Of a stretch of 64,000 nucleotides of DNA, positions 10,061 through 22,531 are shown piece by piece; within the stretch, counting starts at the first letter, position 1, and the number at the start of each line of letters is the position of its first letter. A program made the position numbers and the translations under genes. The stretch is from Datnioides undecimradiatus (Eukaryota > Chordata > Actinopteri > Lobotiformes > Datnioididae). The stretch lies in assembly GCA_008933995.1 (NCBI GenBank), contig WARS01000034.1, positions 5,672,207 to 5,736,206 of the forward strand. Reading direction: 5' to 3'. Below the pieces are notes generated by a model. It was given only the letters and a program-made list of their open reading frames with translations. It ran no database searches and was not told the DNA's origin.

Positions 10061-12808
10061 TATCCTCTGCAGCTTTAACTCTGAGGAGATGCATTACACC
10101 ACCTGTGAATATGATCTCGTTTAAAGGACGCACACGTTTTGCATTGAGGTGTCTCCGTGCACAGTTTAGCGCTCCTTCATTCTGTTTGCCTCGTGTGCCC
10201 GAAGTAAGCCTATGACTGAAAGCTCGCCTGTAACTACACTGTGCACGTCCGAGTGTGTGGAGAGCAAAGTCATTAGCCTCATGTGACTGTGGGTAAGATG
10301 ACAATCAAGTATGTTCTTTCCTGATGAGCTAAACTGTTGGGCCAAAGTGGGAAATGAAACACTTCCTGAGACAGGCGCTCTGGCAGACAGGTCTGAATTA
10401 GTGTCATGTGGGATTTGAAATAATCCATCAAATTCAATAAATAAGAAACTTTAATCCCCAAGTGTGTATCAGCATACAGCAGACATCTATCACGGCATCC
10501 TGATGCCTCACCGCCCTCCTATGACATGAATGCAGCATGACACTGAAGCTCCAGTTATGCTGAATGTCATAGCCGGCACGGTATATTAAATGGTTTCATT
10601 GTAAATATCAAACCCCAGCAAAGGAACTGGACCCGGTGAATCCAGATTACGGTATCCTCTCTGGGGATCGCAGCCCCAAAACCGAACCAGAGGTGGTTCG
10701 TTCCTCCACGCGCACTGTGAAGACTATATTTATTCAAATGCTGACGTTTAATCTGAGACTTCTGCGTCAGATAATGCAGACGTCTGTTCCTTCTAAGTTT
10801 TTTTATGACATTTTCTCACAATCGTGTCTGATTTTACTGCCCCTCTTTACTCACCTGACGATTTCGCAGAGTTTTCCCTCTAAAACAACTTTCACTACCT
10901 GATTTTGGGCCAAAAAAAAGTTTTTCCCTCATAGCACATCCTGGAAGAGTGCCCTGTGTTTCCCTTCCTTCCAGGCAGCCGGCGGGGTTTCTGTAACATC
11001 ACTCTGGTCTTAAAATCTGACGACTTAGGCTTGAAAGAAAACAATCTCAGCGCGAGGTCCATCTGCTGGCTCTCCTTCATCTCGCTATGTCGGGCTAAAC
11101 GTTGCGGCTTGGAGTTGATGTTTGGCCTCGGGAGCAGCAGCAAGGAACAGTCTTTCCCCAGAGCTCTCATTATATCATATGATGTTCATCAACAGATGCC
11201 ATTGGCTGGCAGAGATCACATGATTAATGAGTTGCAGGGCGGTTACTAATCGGGCCTTGCGTTGTGATTGTTTATTATGAGCGAATAAACATGTAAAAAC
11301 ACTATGGTCCCTTTAATTTAACTGTATTTACTGATTTGAAAAAGCAAAAATTAAGAATATATTAATTTATTTTGAATATTTATTTATTTATTTAACTGTT
11401 CCATTCAAATATTTGTTTTTCTTTCTGTACTGCTTTGCTTGTAATTAATGTATCTGCTCAAAACCTTATTGGTTGACTAGATGCAACTGTTTATCTGTGC
11501 TACAACTGACTGCCGAACCACAGGGATCGCCACCACGCGGCTTTTGTCCATCTCCGCCCGACAGGTTCATGAAAGCCTCAGCTTTCACTGAACGGTCATT
11601 TGCGGGAACATCAACTCGTGTTTCTCAACACCTGACAGACGAAACTGCTGGAGTTTGTCCAGGCATCAGCTGGAGAACCATAGAAACTGCAGCTTATTAA
11701 AACACCAACTGTCTCTTTTAGTTTCCGGGATGTGACAATACAAAGTTCAGGGCTCAGTTCGTTTCACTTTCAACTCCAGTTTTATCCAAAAGTGCAGAAA
11801 AACCAGAAGAGAAGATGACGGTGATCTACCCATTCAAACAAACTCACATGGTAAATGTGTTTGTATTCTGAACTGAGTTGAAAGTGAAGTGGTGTCAATA
11901 TCATTTAACGATGTCTGTCTTGCCATTTTTGAAGTAATATATGATTATAGTAATAACAATATTTATATTTATATCATTTATGTTGTATGTTATGGAACAG
12001 TAAAATTATGATTGTGAGATAAATCCATCTGCTGTGCTCCTTTTAGTTTGCGGAACATCCCCGACACCCTGCATGCGGCTGCTTTTCACAGATGCAAACA
12101 CACACCGTGGCCAGGCAGGAAAAGGAAAGTACAGAGTTGAGGCCGAGTGCAGATCATTGAGGTGAGCTGGCACAGAGCACAGAGGGAAACATGAGGCGAA
12201 GGCAGCAACACTAAGCACTGGGTGCACATTTAAGATTTAGGATTGGGATTATTCTGTGTATATCATGACCACACGAGTTAGACCAGGATTAAGTCTGTGC
12301 TGTGCTTGAGATGCATCTCCTATTGTTACCAAAGATGCTGTTACGTGTTTGCCAACATACCTCTGTGTCCTGTCCTGTAAGTTGCTCCGGGAGCTAGCCT
12401 AGCTTTGTTGTTAGCAACAGAGCTACGTATTGATATTTAATGAACCCACCTGCATCAGGACAGACAGCAAATGTGGCAGTCTCTGAACAGGAACCCAAGA
12501 CTTTAACCTTCATCCGTAGACTGCTCAAATATCGTTTGCGTCTGGATTCAGCGACTTGACACTCATATTTTCAAAAAATGTAAACTCACGATGTGCAGTA
12601 TGCAAAATAAATTTACCACGCCTGCATCAGGAGAAACCACTTTAATCGTATTCGCATGCACATTCGTCAGTGGTCAATAGTTTCAAAGGCAATCCAAGGT
12701 ACCATTTTCCAAACATACATAGAGGAACAATTTCCAGATGTAACATGTTTTTATTTTATACATTTTTTTTTTAGTCATAACTTATTAAAAGTGGCGGGTA
12801 AGTCCTTA

Positions 12809-12810
<2 letters not shown>

Positions 12811-12862
<52 letters not shown>
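12811..12862. repeat. (GT)26 microsatellite
   Basis: Uninterrupted dinucleotide run of 52 bp in the fam184a-pln spacer. Confidence 0.97.
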
Positions 12863-12866
<4 letters not shown>

Positions 12867-14556
12867 TAGATTCTTTGCAATGAGCTTGCTACACTCTTAC
12901 TGCCACACTCAGGGCTCCTGGGCTGTACTGAACCAATATCAGCATAAAAGGAAAATACATAAAGTGAAATCACACCATGCAAAGTGAAGGTTTCATCCCA
13001 ACTGATAAACTGCATGTACTGTATATGCCAGGCCTGTAGCAGAGGTTGTGTGTGCTGTGTGTTTGTTTAAAGCCCGTCTGTGCACACGCGACACAGAATG
13101 GTCGATGCTTGACGGAGTGGGTTGCGTGGCCGAGACATTCGTGTATTAGAAATGCCTGCAGGTGAGTACTTAGAATGATCTCTCCTATTCTCTAATGGGT
13201 GTTGCTACCAATGTGGCTGTGAGATTGAATCAGTCCATGAGTGTCTTTAGCTGCAGTTCCTCTGGTGGCCACTAGATGTTGATCTAAAACAATCAAAGTC
13301 CCACATTCAGTCTAAAAACAATGCAAAGATATTTTTATCCTACTTCATTTAAATTTCAAGTGTGCGGTTAGTCCCATCGAAGCGTGAGGTTTACCAGTGC
13401 ATTGCTGTTCCTCACAGTGTCAACTAGTTTTGCACCAAAGTCTTCATTTGCATGTTTTCTGTTAGCTTTAATTGTTTTAGCCCTGTTATAAATCATTTGG
13501 GCCTCTGATTGGCTTCCTCACTGCAACAGTGCCAGAGCTTCGCGGGTAGTGTAGTATTAACTGCTTTCTGCCGTGCAAACTGACAAACAAAACGTGATTT
13601 GTCAGAATCAGAGGTTTTGTTGTTGTAGTGTAGAACAATGTGCAGCGCTGTACTTGCTAAATTTGTCTAACATTAACCTGGAATTTAAAAGTGATGGGAC
13701 GTTTCTTATAAAATGCCCCTTTGCCCCAGTCAGAGTTAATAGTTATATGCGCTGGCTTGTACCTCTGACTGTTTATAGACGAGACTGAGATTTTCTAGCT
13801 CACTGGGTCAACTGTGCACTTTACACCTTGCAACTCTCTACAAGCGTGGGAAGAGGTACGATTTGGGGCATGTTTTACTGATATGTGCCTGTTACTCTCA
13901 GTTTGCTGCTTTCCTGTCCCACTTTGTAGTTTTAGCCTTGTGTAACCAACAAGAAGGCAGCATTGAATTGTCAAGCTACAGGAACCTGATGTCTCAGACT
14001 TTGAGTGTCTGTCTGTGGGGTTTTCTTTTGGCAGTGGCAGGTGAAGGAGGAGGTAAAAATGCTGATGGAAAAAATCATTTTCGTTGTGTTTGTGTGTGTG
14101 TGTGTGTGTGGCGGGGGGGGGCTGCAGGAAGCAGCGGGGCTTGGAGGAAGTCACTCTCCTTCGTAAATCAACTTGAAACAACACAATGTAACGTGAGCTG
14201 GGTTTTGGTCTGAGTGAACAGCAGGCACATATAACTACATACGGTTTATCAGCAAAGTTTAAACTGTTGAAGACACTTCATCATTCCCTTGAGAAGGAGA
14301 GGCAGGGTAGCTGATCCCTGATCAGCTCTGACAGAAACATTTTAGAGAGTTTGGCCTTGTTTCCACGTGGATTCATTTAACCTCCGTGATACTTCCTGAA
14401 AGCTGTCGTCAGACAGGGTTCGGTTGATATATGGGGATGATATTATTGCTTTAGTAGAAATCTGACCTGCATGTATCAGTAAAGCCCATATCTCAGCCAA
14501 ACCCTGGTCTGCAACGCAGCCTTGCCAAACTCTCTGCGCGTACGGCTCAGCTGTTC

Positions 14557-14718
14557 TCAGCTGCTCAGCAGGACGATAATGTAAATGAGAAGCAGGCAGA
14601 TGAGGATGAGGGTGAAGTTGACAAACAGCTCCTGCAGGTTCCTCTTGGCCTGCGGATTCACCTCAATCTGGGACGCTCGGCGGATGGCCGACTTGGTCAT
14701 GTGCTGGACGCGCTCCAT
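14557..14718 (-). CDS. pln: phospholamban, SERCA regulator (complete, 53 aa)
   Basis: Read on the minus strand from ATG at 14718-14716 to TGA at 14559-14557, this gives 53 residues, one more than human PLN (52). The cytoplasmic helix [20 protein letters not shown] carries the PKA site RRAS with Ser16. A hinge [15 protein letters not shown] and a leucine/isoleucine-rich membrane helix [15 protein letters not shown] follow. PLN sits in the sarcoplasmic reticulum membrane and inhibits SERCA2a in heart; phosphorylation relieves this. Leu37, Leu44 and Leu51 and Ile40 and Ile47 of the pentamer zipper are present. Differences from human: Thr17 is Gln, Cys36 is Thr, Cys46 is Tyr, and the end is LLSS. 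The coding region lies in a single exon, as in other vertebrates. The gene is convergent with fam184a, as on human 6q22. Sarcolipin is excluded because it lacks the RRAS domain. Confidence 0.96.
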   Translation of the reverse strand: MERVQHMTKSAIRRASQIEVNPQAKRNLQELFVNFTLILICLLLIYIIVLLSS

Positions 14719-14767
14719 GGAGACGGTGGGCCGGTTAGATCTTGATGGGCTGCTGGGCCTGTTCGGA
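14719..14767 (-). other. pln: Possible 5' UTR part of the pln coding exon
   Basis: On the minus strand the ATG is preceded by about 49 nt and then by a pyrimidine-rich stretch ending TCCTCTCAG, a plausible splice acceptor. Vertebrate PLN usually has a separate non-coding first exon, so this would fit. The upstream exon and promoter were not located. Confidence 0.35.
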
Positions 14768-16512
14768 CTGAGAGGAGCTGGACTGGAGGAGGTGAAATGG
14801 AACTGGTCGTCTGGAGATGAGCTCAGGTCAGGTGTCTAAGGCAACCTGGCCTGATGTGGTTCAGTCCTGACTTCACAGACAGAGATCCTTCTTCTCTTCT
14901 CCTCTCTCTTTTCTTCTTCTTCTCAAAGCTGGCGTGAAAGAAAGAGAGAAAGCATGGACAGTCAGATAAAGTTCTATATGTTATATAGTAGTGTAGACAC
15001 AGCTCACTGTTTGGTCGGGTCGTATGACATGAAAACATCTGAGGCATTCAGCCCCTCCTCTGTAATGATGTGCCCTGGCTGAGATCTTGTGCAACCTCTG
15101 CGTATTATAACATGGTGTGATGATAAGAGGGCTGCTCCGAGGCGCCAGCTGAGGTCTGATGATGTGTTAATCTAGAATCTGGCGGGAGGGGGTAACAAGA
15201 GATTGACAGTGACAAGGTGTATGTACACAGAAGAAATGAGAAACTAGAAGAGCACTGAGTTTATTACGGACAGTTCATCTTTGGAGTATGATTAGTTGCA
15301 TGATGTGTGTATTTGCAATCGCGGCCGTACCTCAGTGTGTGAAACAGAAGCATTGTAACAAATGTGGCAAACAGTTGCACCAGTGCATCTATGAAACCAG
15401 CCAATACCTGAGTGCTCTTTCTGTACGAGGTATGAGCAGCTACACCTGGGCTGCCCCTGTGGTTACCAGTACCTGTGATTGGTTCCTGTTGAACCTTACT
15501 GCCACCTACTAGATTTTAACATGTATTGCAGATCTCTTGCAATGTAAATGCACCACGCTCCGTCATACCCAGGCACCAGTTTGCTGAGAAATGAGCAAAC
15601 TGAACCGAGTCATTCATTTCAAAGCAGGAAACAGTGGTTTCATGCCCCTATATGACTTTTACTGACATGGAGACACAGTGGCCAAACGGGTCAGTTGTGT
15701 GACAGTGATTGGTCAATTTTAAGAACATGCTTCAGATGTCTGGAATTGAGCAGCAGTGTTTTATCGCTCATGATTTTGTAATAGTAAGATTTGTAGTTTC
15801 CTCTTTTATCATCCTCAGCATCTAATAATTCTTCCACTAATAATAGCCTCAAACACTTTTCTGCATGTCGAGTCAATAAAAGTGGCCAATCAAAAAGCAC
15901 GTGAGCCGAAATCCTAAATGAGCCTCATGGTGCAGCTGCGGGCCGTCTGCGCGCTGCTAAATCCCTCCTGTTATCCGATCTGCGACCTCCCTCAGATCAA
16001 AGTCACCGTGACAAGGTGACCGTGCTTTTGCATTAGTGGCTCCCGCAAAAACAGCAAACATCTTACCGCGCGCAACAGTTCTGCCAAGTTCGGTGCTATT
16101 TTTAACAAGACTGTTGCCCCTTCTGGGTACATTGTTCATTACACACTATAATACAAAAGGGGGAAGCAACACAGACGGCTTTGGATTCCTGGAGCCGGGT
16201 CCGGTTTTGACGTGGTAACCTGTCGACCTGCGCTAACCTTGCAACTATAGGAGGCTAATTTGGATTCCTATTTATTCCTCCGCTGTGCTTGCAATATTAA
16301 AATTTTAACTTCATTCACTTCCATTGTTCTTTGATATGTCCTCTTATTCTGCTAATCCAGTGCTGATCCACTGTGGTATCAGGACAGATAGCAGGGGTCC
16401 TTTTTGCCTTTTGATGCCTTCAGACATTTCAACACCTCTATTTTTATCGTTTCACTATTGTTTCTTCCACCCTCAATCTTCCTCCTGTGGTTGCTATCAC
16501 CTCTTGACACCT

Positions 16513-16520
<8 letters not shown>

Positions 16521-16546
<26 letters not shown>
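16521..16546. repeat. (AC)13 microsatellite
   Basis: Uninterrupted AC run in the pln-cd2 spacer. Confidence 0.93.
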
Positions 16547-16984
16547 GCACTTTTATACCTGATGTGGCTTCATTTCTGAGCCCCGCAGAACACATGGGGA
16601 AAAACGTGCTTTTAAAATAGTGTCTGGCCTAAAATTACCTCTACGTCACTCTATTAAAATATATAAAGCAGAATTTCAGTTGGATTGACCTTTGCCAAAA
16701 TGGCTGACACATCCACGGTGTCATTGATAAACTATAAAATGTAAAGAAAGTACGGCAGGTCAACAAGCATAAAGAGAAAATTTAAAACTGTCAATAAAAT
16801 TTGAAAATAGCAGTTGAAAATCTGCAAAATCTACTGAAAATGAAAAAGCTGTATAGTTTGTGCGGCATGGCCTCTCCAAGGAATGTGCAAACGTTCACAC
16901 GATCAAGTATTAGAATATCTAAAATAAGGTTATCTTCACATTTAAATTAATTATTTGACAAATTACATAGTGTTGTGAAAAGAT

Positions 16985-17680
16985 GGTGAACTCAGGTTGC
17001 AGGTTGCAGGTTGGACTTCCTCAGATGACAAAGGAAGTAGATCCTACTTTGGGCTTTCTTGGTGGGGGCTGATATTCAACTCCCACTCCAGGCAAAGATG
17101 CCCAGGAGGTGGAAGGACTTTACAGCGTTTACTAGAGTGTCACATGGGGTGACGGTCTTTAATACATTCCAACTGCACCAAATCACCAGGTGGTCAGTCT
17201 TCATTATGCAGACTTATCCTCACTAGAGTTGAATCCAACGATAGTGTTGTCTCAACTTCAGGAGCTTGACGAACTCGTGACTGGAGGTGCAGCTGTCTCA
17301 GGGAGAGGTGGTGCTGATGATCTTGGAGTCAGAAGACATGTTGCTCCAGCTCCACGTCCTTCCTGGTGTCAGACAGGCAGTCGGTCGTTCACACGCAGAG
17401 TCAGAGACACTCAGCTGGGAGAGTGGTCCTGCAGCAGAGCCTGATGGTACATTCTGGCATTTTTCCCTGAGGAGGTGCTGCAGGATGAAGTGCAGAACCA
17501 TGATGACAGCATCCTTCTCAGACTTGCTGGGGCTGGAAGTGAAATGCAGGGTGTTCTTGCATCTGTGATGGCTTTGAGGTGGGACCACAGAGGTCAAGGT
17601 GACAAGCCTTTTGTCATTAAGTCCTGCGGTACTTCTCTTTTAGGGACAAGGAAGATTGTGGAGGTCTTTGAGCAGACTGG
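16985..17680 (-). mobile_element. Decayed non-LTR retrotransposon (Rex1/CR1-like) reverse transcriptase fragment
   Basis: Read on the minus strand, successive blocks follow the order of fish Rex1/Babar-type reverse transcriptases. They are LVTLTSVV, KDAVIMVLHFILQHL (before the usual FVDFSSAFNT), DSCTSSHEFVKLLK, TDHLVIWCSWN, LVNAVKSFHLLGI and ISAPTKKAQSRIYFL plus HLRKSN. Stops and frame changes interrupt it. The catalytic FADD box is degraded to a form ending DNTIVGF in another frame. The first part of the element is absent, as is common for 5'-truncated LINE copies. Confidence 0.75.
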
Positions 17681-19415
17681 TATGTCTTCACTGGGGTCTT
17701 GAAGATGTCTATGGACACTTGAGACAGCTGATCAGCTGAGTTTGTCAAGGTTGATGGAGAGACAGAGTAAGAGGCCTCCTGTTAGGGAGATGCCCAATGC
17801 CTACTGAGATGCAGCGGGAGGTGGTGGATGGAGTCTGAGGGGATGGTGTTGAGGTTCATGTCCCATTGTCTTTAAAACAACAGTAGAACTGGGTTCCTTG
17901 GCTGGTCAGGAGTTGTTACTGGAGGTGGTTCAGTTTAGTTTTGCTACTTGCCATCATCTATGGTTACAAACAATAAAAATCTAACTGAGCGGAGCTAAGA
18001 TATGTTGATCAGTGAGCGACTTTAGTTTCTTAGCCTCTTTTAGTACACCGGTTTGGTATTGTGGCCTACAGCTTGACTGTTGGGTTCTCTCCCTGCTGCC
18101 GTCAGCCTCCAGCAGCAGCAGACAACTGCTTTTGTCAAAAAAAGCTTTGATAAAAACCCTGAACACTACCTGCCCAGCACAAAACAGCAAACACACAAAG
18201 TTGGCAACTAGCTGGTTAGCACGGCAAAGTGTTTAGCAGCCATATAGCCATGTAACTACACAAGAACTAAAGGCCCCTGCCCAGCTCTCCGCCCCTGAAT
18301 CATTCAACAGCATAAGCCGTAAACGCTCTGATATAACATTCCTCTCACTGAGCACTCCTCTGTCATTCACTTATCTCATTCAGTCAGAGTAATTAGCCTT
18401 TTTGTCCTACCAGTGCTTTGACCTTTGACATTGCAGGGTTAATTTGGGCTAATCTTTCCACGGGCCTCCACAGCTGCGCCCTGTGAGTCCACTGCTCACA
18501 TTAAGCACCTCTATAAAAAAATATAAACTTTCCTGATTCTTCAACAGGCCATTTTTATTGTCCGCCCCCATATCTGTCTGTACCTCAGATCTCAGCGGAC
18601 CACACAGAGGCAGCTGTGGCACTCAGGCACTGACCGGTCTGTGTTGTGTCATTGGACGTGACGGGGCAACTGGAGGAGATGCCGTCATCTGAGGTTTTTG
18701 TTTGGTTTCTTAACTCACAGCCCTCTGTGGTTTTATCAGTAATGTTCCATCCTCTGACTGTGTTTTACCGTGTGATGCATTAGTAAACTAAAGTCATTTT
18801 CTATTTTAAATAGCTGTTGCTGTTAAAACACACTCAACTCTTGTTCTGTTGAAAGGACTGTGTTGTACTTTCACTAACACAACCAGCTGCTGCTGCTGCC
18901 AAGAGCAAAATACCTCCGGGGTGACCAACAGAGAGGAGCAAGTGTGTGTCGTTAGTGCACCGTCAGAAATGAAAGTTACTGACAGACTGAAGATTCATCT
19001 TGCGAGTAAAGATTGAAATCTGTCCATCACAACAACTGCGGTGCATTTGGAGGAGCTGTGTGTGTGTATGTGTGTGGCAGTCATTCCACAAGCGTGAGTT
19101 TTATCAGTGCATGTCAGCACCAGCAGCTGATGTCTTGAGCAAGCGAATGAGGCTACACAGATGTGCAGATAAAACAACAAAAAAAACCAGCAGCTACGCT
19201 TGCTCCAACTTATGGTTCAACAGTGAAAGTGCAGAGTTCGGCAGGTATTAAGTAATAACATGGAGGTTAGACACACTGGTTTACTGAGGCTGACCTGTTA
19301 TTGGAAGTGGGGCATGGTCAGTGTCAGTAGCCTGCTGATAAAAGCTGCGGGGGCGCCGGTGCTTCAGCTCCAGCGTACAGTGTCTTTAAATCTGTCTGCT
19401 CTGTCCTTCAAAAGT

Positions 19416-19444
19416 GAAATGAAATGAAATGAAATGAAATGAAA
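19416..19444. repeat. (GAAAT)n pentanucleotide repeat
   Basis: Five perfect GAAAT units and a partial sixth. Confidence 0.95.
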
Positions 19445-20620
19445 AAAACATAAATATAATATATATGATATGATGGATATGACATATGAGGAGACTGAAG
19501 ATAAAAGGCGTACTCTGAAAGGTATTTCAGTCTTTTATTCTGGTCTGTGTCGTCCTGTCCATAGATAAATGACATTCATGGTCAGGGCCTGCATGCTTAA
19601 TGTTTTATGAGAGATTAAGGTCTTAAAGTATCATTATAGATGAAGTTATACGAGCTTTGATGATGACAGAAGCGCGTTCCTTTACAGACCGCACCACAAC
19701 CAAGTATTAAACAACCAGATCATCAGAGAAATAATAGTTACTGACTCTATTTAGTCAACGTTTACTATTTTTCCGCTTCAGTGTGGTAGGTGCGAAGCCC
19801 CGCAGAGGTCATTGTGGAATCGAGCCTAAAAGTCAAGCGATAACAGCCGTGCACGTGGAAAAGTCTTGCACCAAAACGCATGAAGATTACCATGGAAACA
19901 CCCAAACGCTCAAACCAAAAATGTCGCCTTTAAGTCTTACCATGAATAGCATATTAGTGGCCAAATCTGATTTGAAATGAAATATATATTTTTGAGACTG
20001 ATCAGATTTGGTTCCCGAGCGCGGCAGAATAAAATCATGTGCTTTGGATGGGAATGGAAGAAGCGGAGGAGTGTTTATCCCTCTGGGAGCTTCAGCTCAG
20101 TTTCCATTCCCCACCCTCGCCCCTCTGCTCGGAGCTGTGCAGGAACAATGGGTTTTCAATCGGAGGCTGGTTCATACAGTGCTGCTCCGTATCTTAACAT
20201 AAAACACAATTACCCCTACCATCATAACATCGATAATGTCTCACTGTGATCGTCTAACTTGTGCAGTTACTTTAAGTGTATATCAAACTGCCTAGCTAGT
20301 TGAAATAAGTCAATTAAACATCACAAAGTCTGAAGGATCCCATAAAAGACTGTGGTCTACGGTCATTCAGTCCACTAGAACCAACTATACTTAATGCATT
20401 CTAATGGCTGCTCTCATGATTAAGGGTTATAATCTCACACACATCACCCGTTGTCACTGTCGTCTCCCCATCTACTGCTATTAACTGAAATGTGAAATTG
20501 CAGCACAGCTGTGTCTGTGGAGGATGCTGGCTCTTACCTTTCAGATGAGAACAGAGCTGGTTGGAGTTTGCGAGAGAAATGTGAGATATGCCTCTCTCTC
20601 CAAGGTTGTAAACACAATGT

Positions 20621-20685
20621 GAGATCAGGAGAGAGAGAGGGAGAGCGAGAGAGACTGTGTGTGAGAGAGAGAGAGAGAGAAAGAG
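20621..20685. repeat. GA-rich low-complexity tract
   Basis: GAGA-type runs with a short GTGTGT interruption. Confidence 0.9.
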
Positions 20686-22489
20686 GCAGGACATCCCAGA
20701 AAAGATTTTAGGAGAGTGAGGATACCGACGTGCAGCAGGTCTGGTGAATTATGTGTGCAGCAACCAGCATCAGCATCAGTTTGGTTCAGGATTCTGGATT
20801 TGGGCTTCCAGGACTGATTAAAAGGTCTGTTTATGGATTACATCATGACAAGTCTACATTTGAATCTCTTGCCACTCCATTCACAAAGAATATTAGATAT
20901 TACATATATTTTTATCCGGCTGTTTATTTCTAGCATCATAAATAAAGTCTATAGTAAGAGAGATGTGTTTCGCAGCCAAAGACCCCGCGTCAGACTCATT
21001 CACAGAGGACTGAAATGAAACCTCGACACAAATCACCAAAATTCCATACTCCACTTCACTGGGAGTTAAAACAAATATGTTTATTAGACTTTCTATAAAC
21101 TTCTTGTTTTTAGAAGCCTTCAACTAACACCCGGCGGGGTGATGGAGGAGCCAGTCAGCAAAGTTGTGGTCTGCCGTGGACAGACAGTAATGCTGATGCA
21201 TGATGGGGCGGCTCATGCAGCTCCCTGCACTTCCTTCGGTGCCGCTGAGCATATTTAATGTAAAGGATGAGTCACTTTGTTTGGATTTCCTCCTCCTTTG
21301 TTTAACGCATCTATGAAGCGCTCACCAAAGCGTCAGGGCAGAGCTAGGTCGCAGTTTGGCCCACAGTCAAGCATCGTGGCTGGGTTACTCTATTGTCTTC
21401 ATTATCCTGGCAGCCTGAGAGACACTTGGCCCAAGTGTGGTGTGTGTGTGAACAGCTGATGGCACCTCTAAATATACAGTTTGGCCATGGCCGCACCAGT
21501 GAACAGCCTGGGAGCTGATCCTTTGTGATCCTGATATTGTTAAATGAGTCGTGACAATATGATTTCCAGAATAGGCTCTGAACTGCTATGATTTTACCCA
21601 CGTGACAAAATCCACTTTATTGTCCATCATTTCGCAAATTTGTAAGATTTAATAAACTGAGATTCAAGTGGACATCACAGTACGGAGCACAGCCAGCAGT
21701 CCTGCCAACCTACATCACGAAAGTAGTCCAAACTCCAAAGCTGCGTACCAGACGTTACCCACCGACGTCACTGTGAATAGAGTTCAACCATATTTTTGGG
21801 GCTTAACAACTAATTCTGAGTCTTTGGCAAAATACGAGTGTGTTTGTATTCGGATGTCTGTGAAGCCCTGGACAGCATCCTCCACTGGGGACAAATCAAA
21901 ACTGACAAGATGCTCAAAAAAAAAAACTCTGGAAAAAGTATAAATAACCCGGCTGCCGTGGCCCAGAAAGCATCGCATCTCCCTTATAAGGAGAATCTGC
22001 ATGTAAACAGGCTGTCAGTCACACGCTGGGCCATCAGCTTTGCTCTTAGTGCTACTCGCTGTTCTGCTGCGGATGCACGTCTCAGTACACGGACAAGCAA
22101 ATGTTCCCGCATTTTCCCATAAAGATGAAATGAAGCATTGTTTCTCCCTCTGGGACAGCTGGGCAGCTCCAGTAAGAGAAAACATATCAAGGACAACAGT
22201 GTTTTACAGTGTCAACATCAAATATTAATTCAAATATTAAAAAAATACTTGTCATAGCAGGAGAATTGATTAATGGTCAGATCTGCTGAGAGGAAGTGAA
22301 TCTATTTTCCGTCTACACTTTGAGAAGACAACACAAAGCACAAGCCACACTGTTACAAATCTGCAAAAGTGCAAAAAAAGGATATACACAACTGAACATT
22401 CTGACTTTTTAGTACATTTACATTCATAAAGGTCATTATTATCAATTTCTGTATCAGTACCTTTAGCAATTTCCATGCGAATGCGGCCC

Positions 22490-22531
22490 GTGGTTGTGCT
22501 TTCTAGGTGGAAAACTAGAAAGCACAACCAC
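22490..22531. repeat. Perfect 17-bp inverted repeat with 8-nt loop
   Basis: The left arm GTGGTTGTGCTTTCTAG (22490-22506) and right arm CTAGAAAGCACAACCAC (22515-22531) pair without mismatch around the loop GTGGAAAA. Function unknown. Confidence 0.9.

Larger units (their letters stand above)
7683..14556. other. Convergent spacer between fam184a and pln
   Basis: This should hold the 3' untranslated regions of both genes. No coding exon is supported. In particular nothing resembles asf1a or mcm9, which lie between these genes in human. It contains an imperfect 66-bp hairpin (8514-8579), a foldback repeat (9805-10060), an A/T-rich patch (11330-11400), a (GT)26 repeat and a second GT/G tract (14090-14120). 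A TTTATT at 12750-12755 could be the pln polyadenylation signal on the minus strand. Confidence 0.5.

Noticed and set aside
13863-14213. 116-codon plus-strand open frame next to pln
   Set aside because: No family resemblance; it includes a GT repeat and a G-run and lies where the pln 3' UTR is expected.
7683-14556. Possible asf1a or mcm9 remnants between fam184a and pln
   Set aside because: Searched by eye because human has them there; no histone-chaperone or MCM-type sequence was found on either strand.
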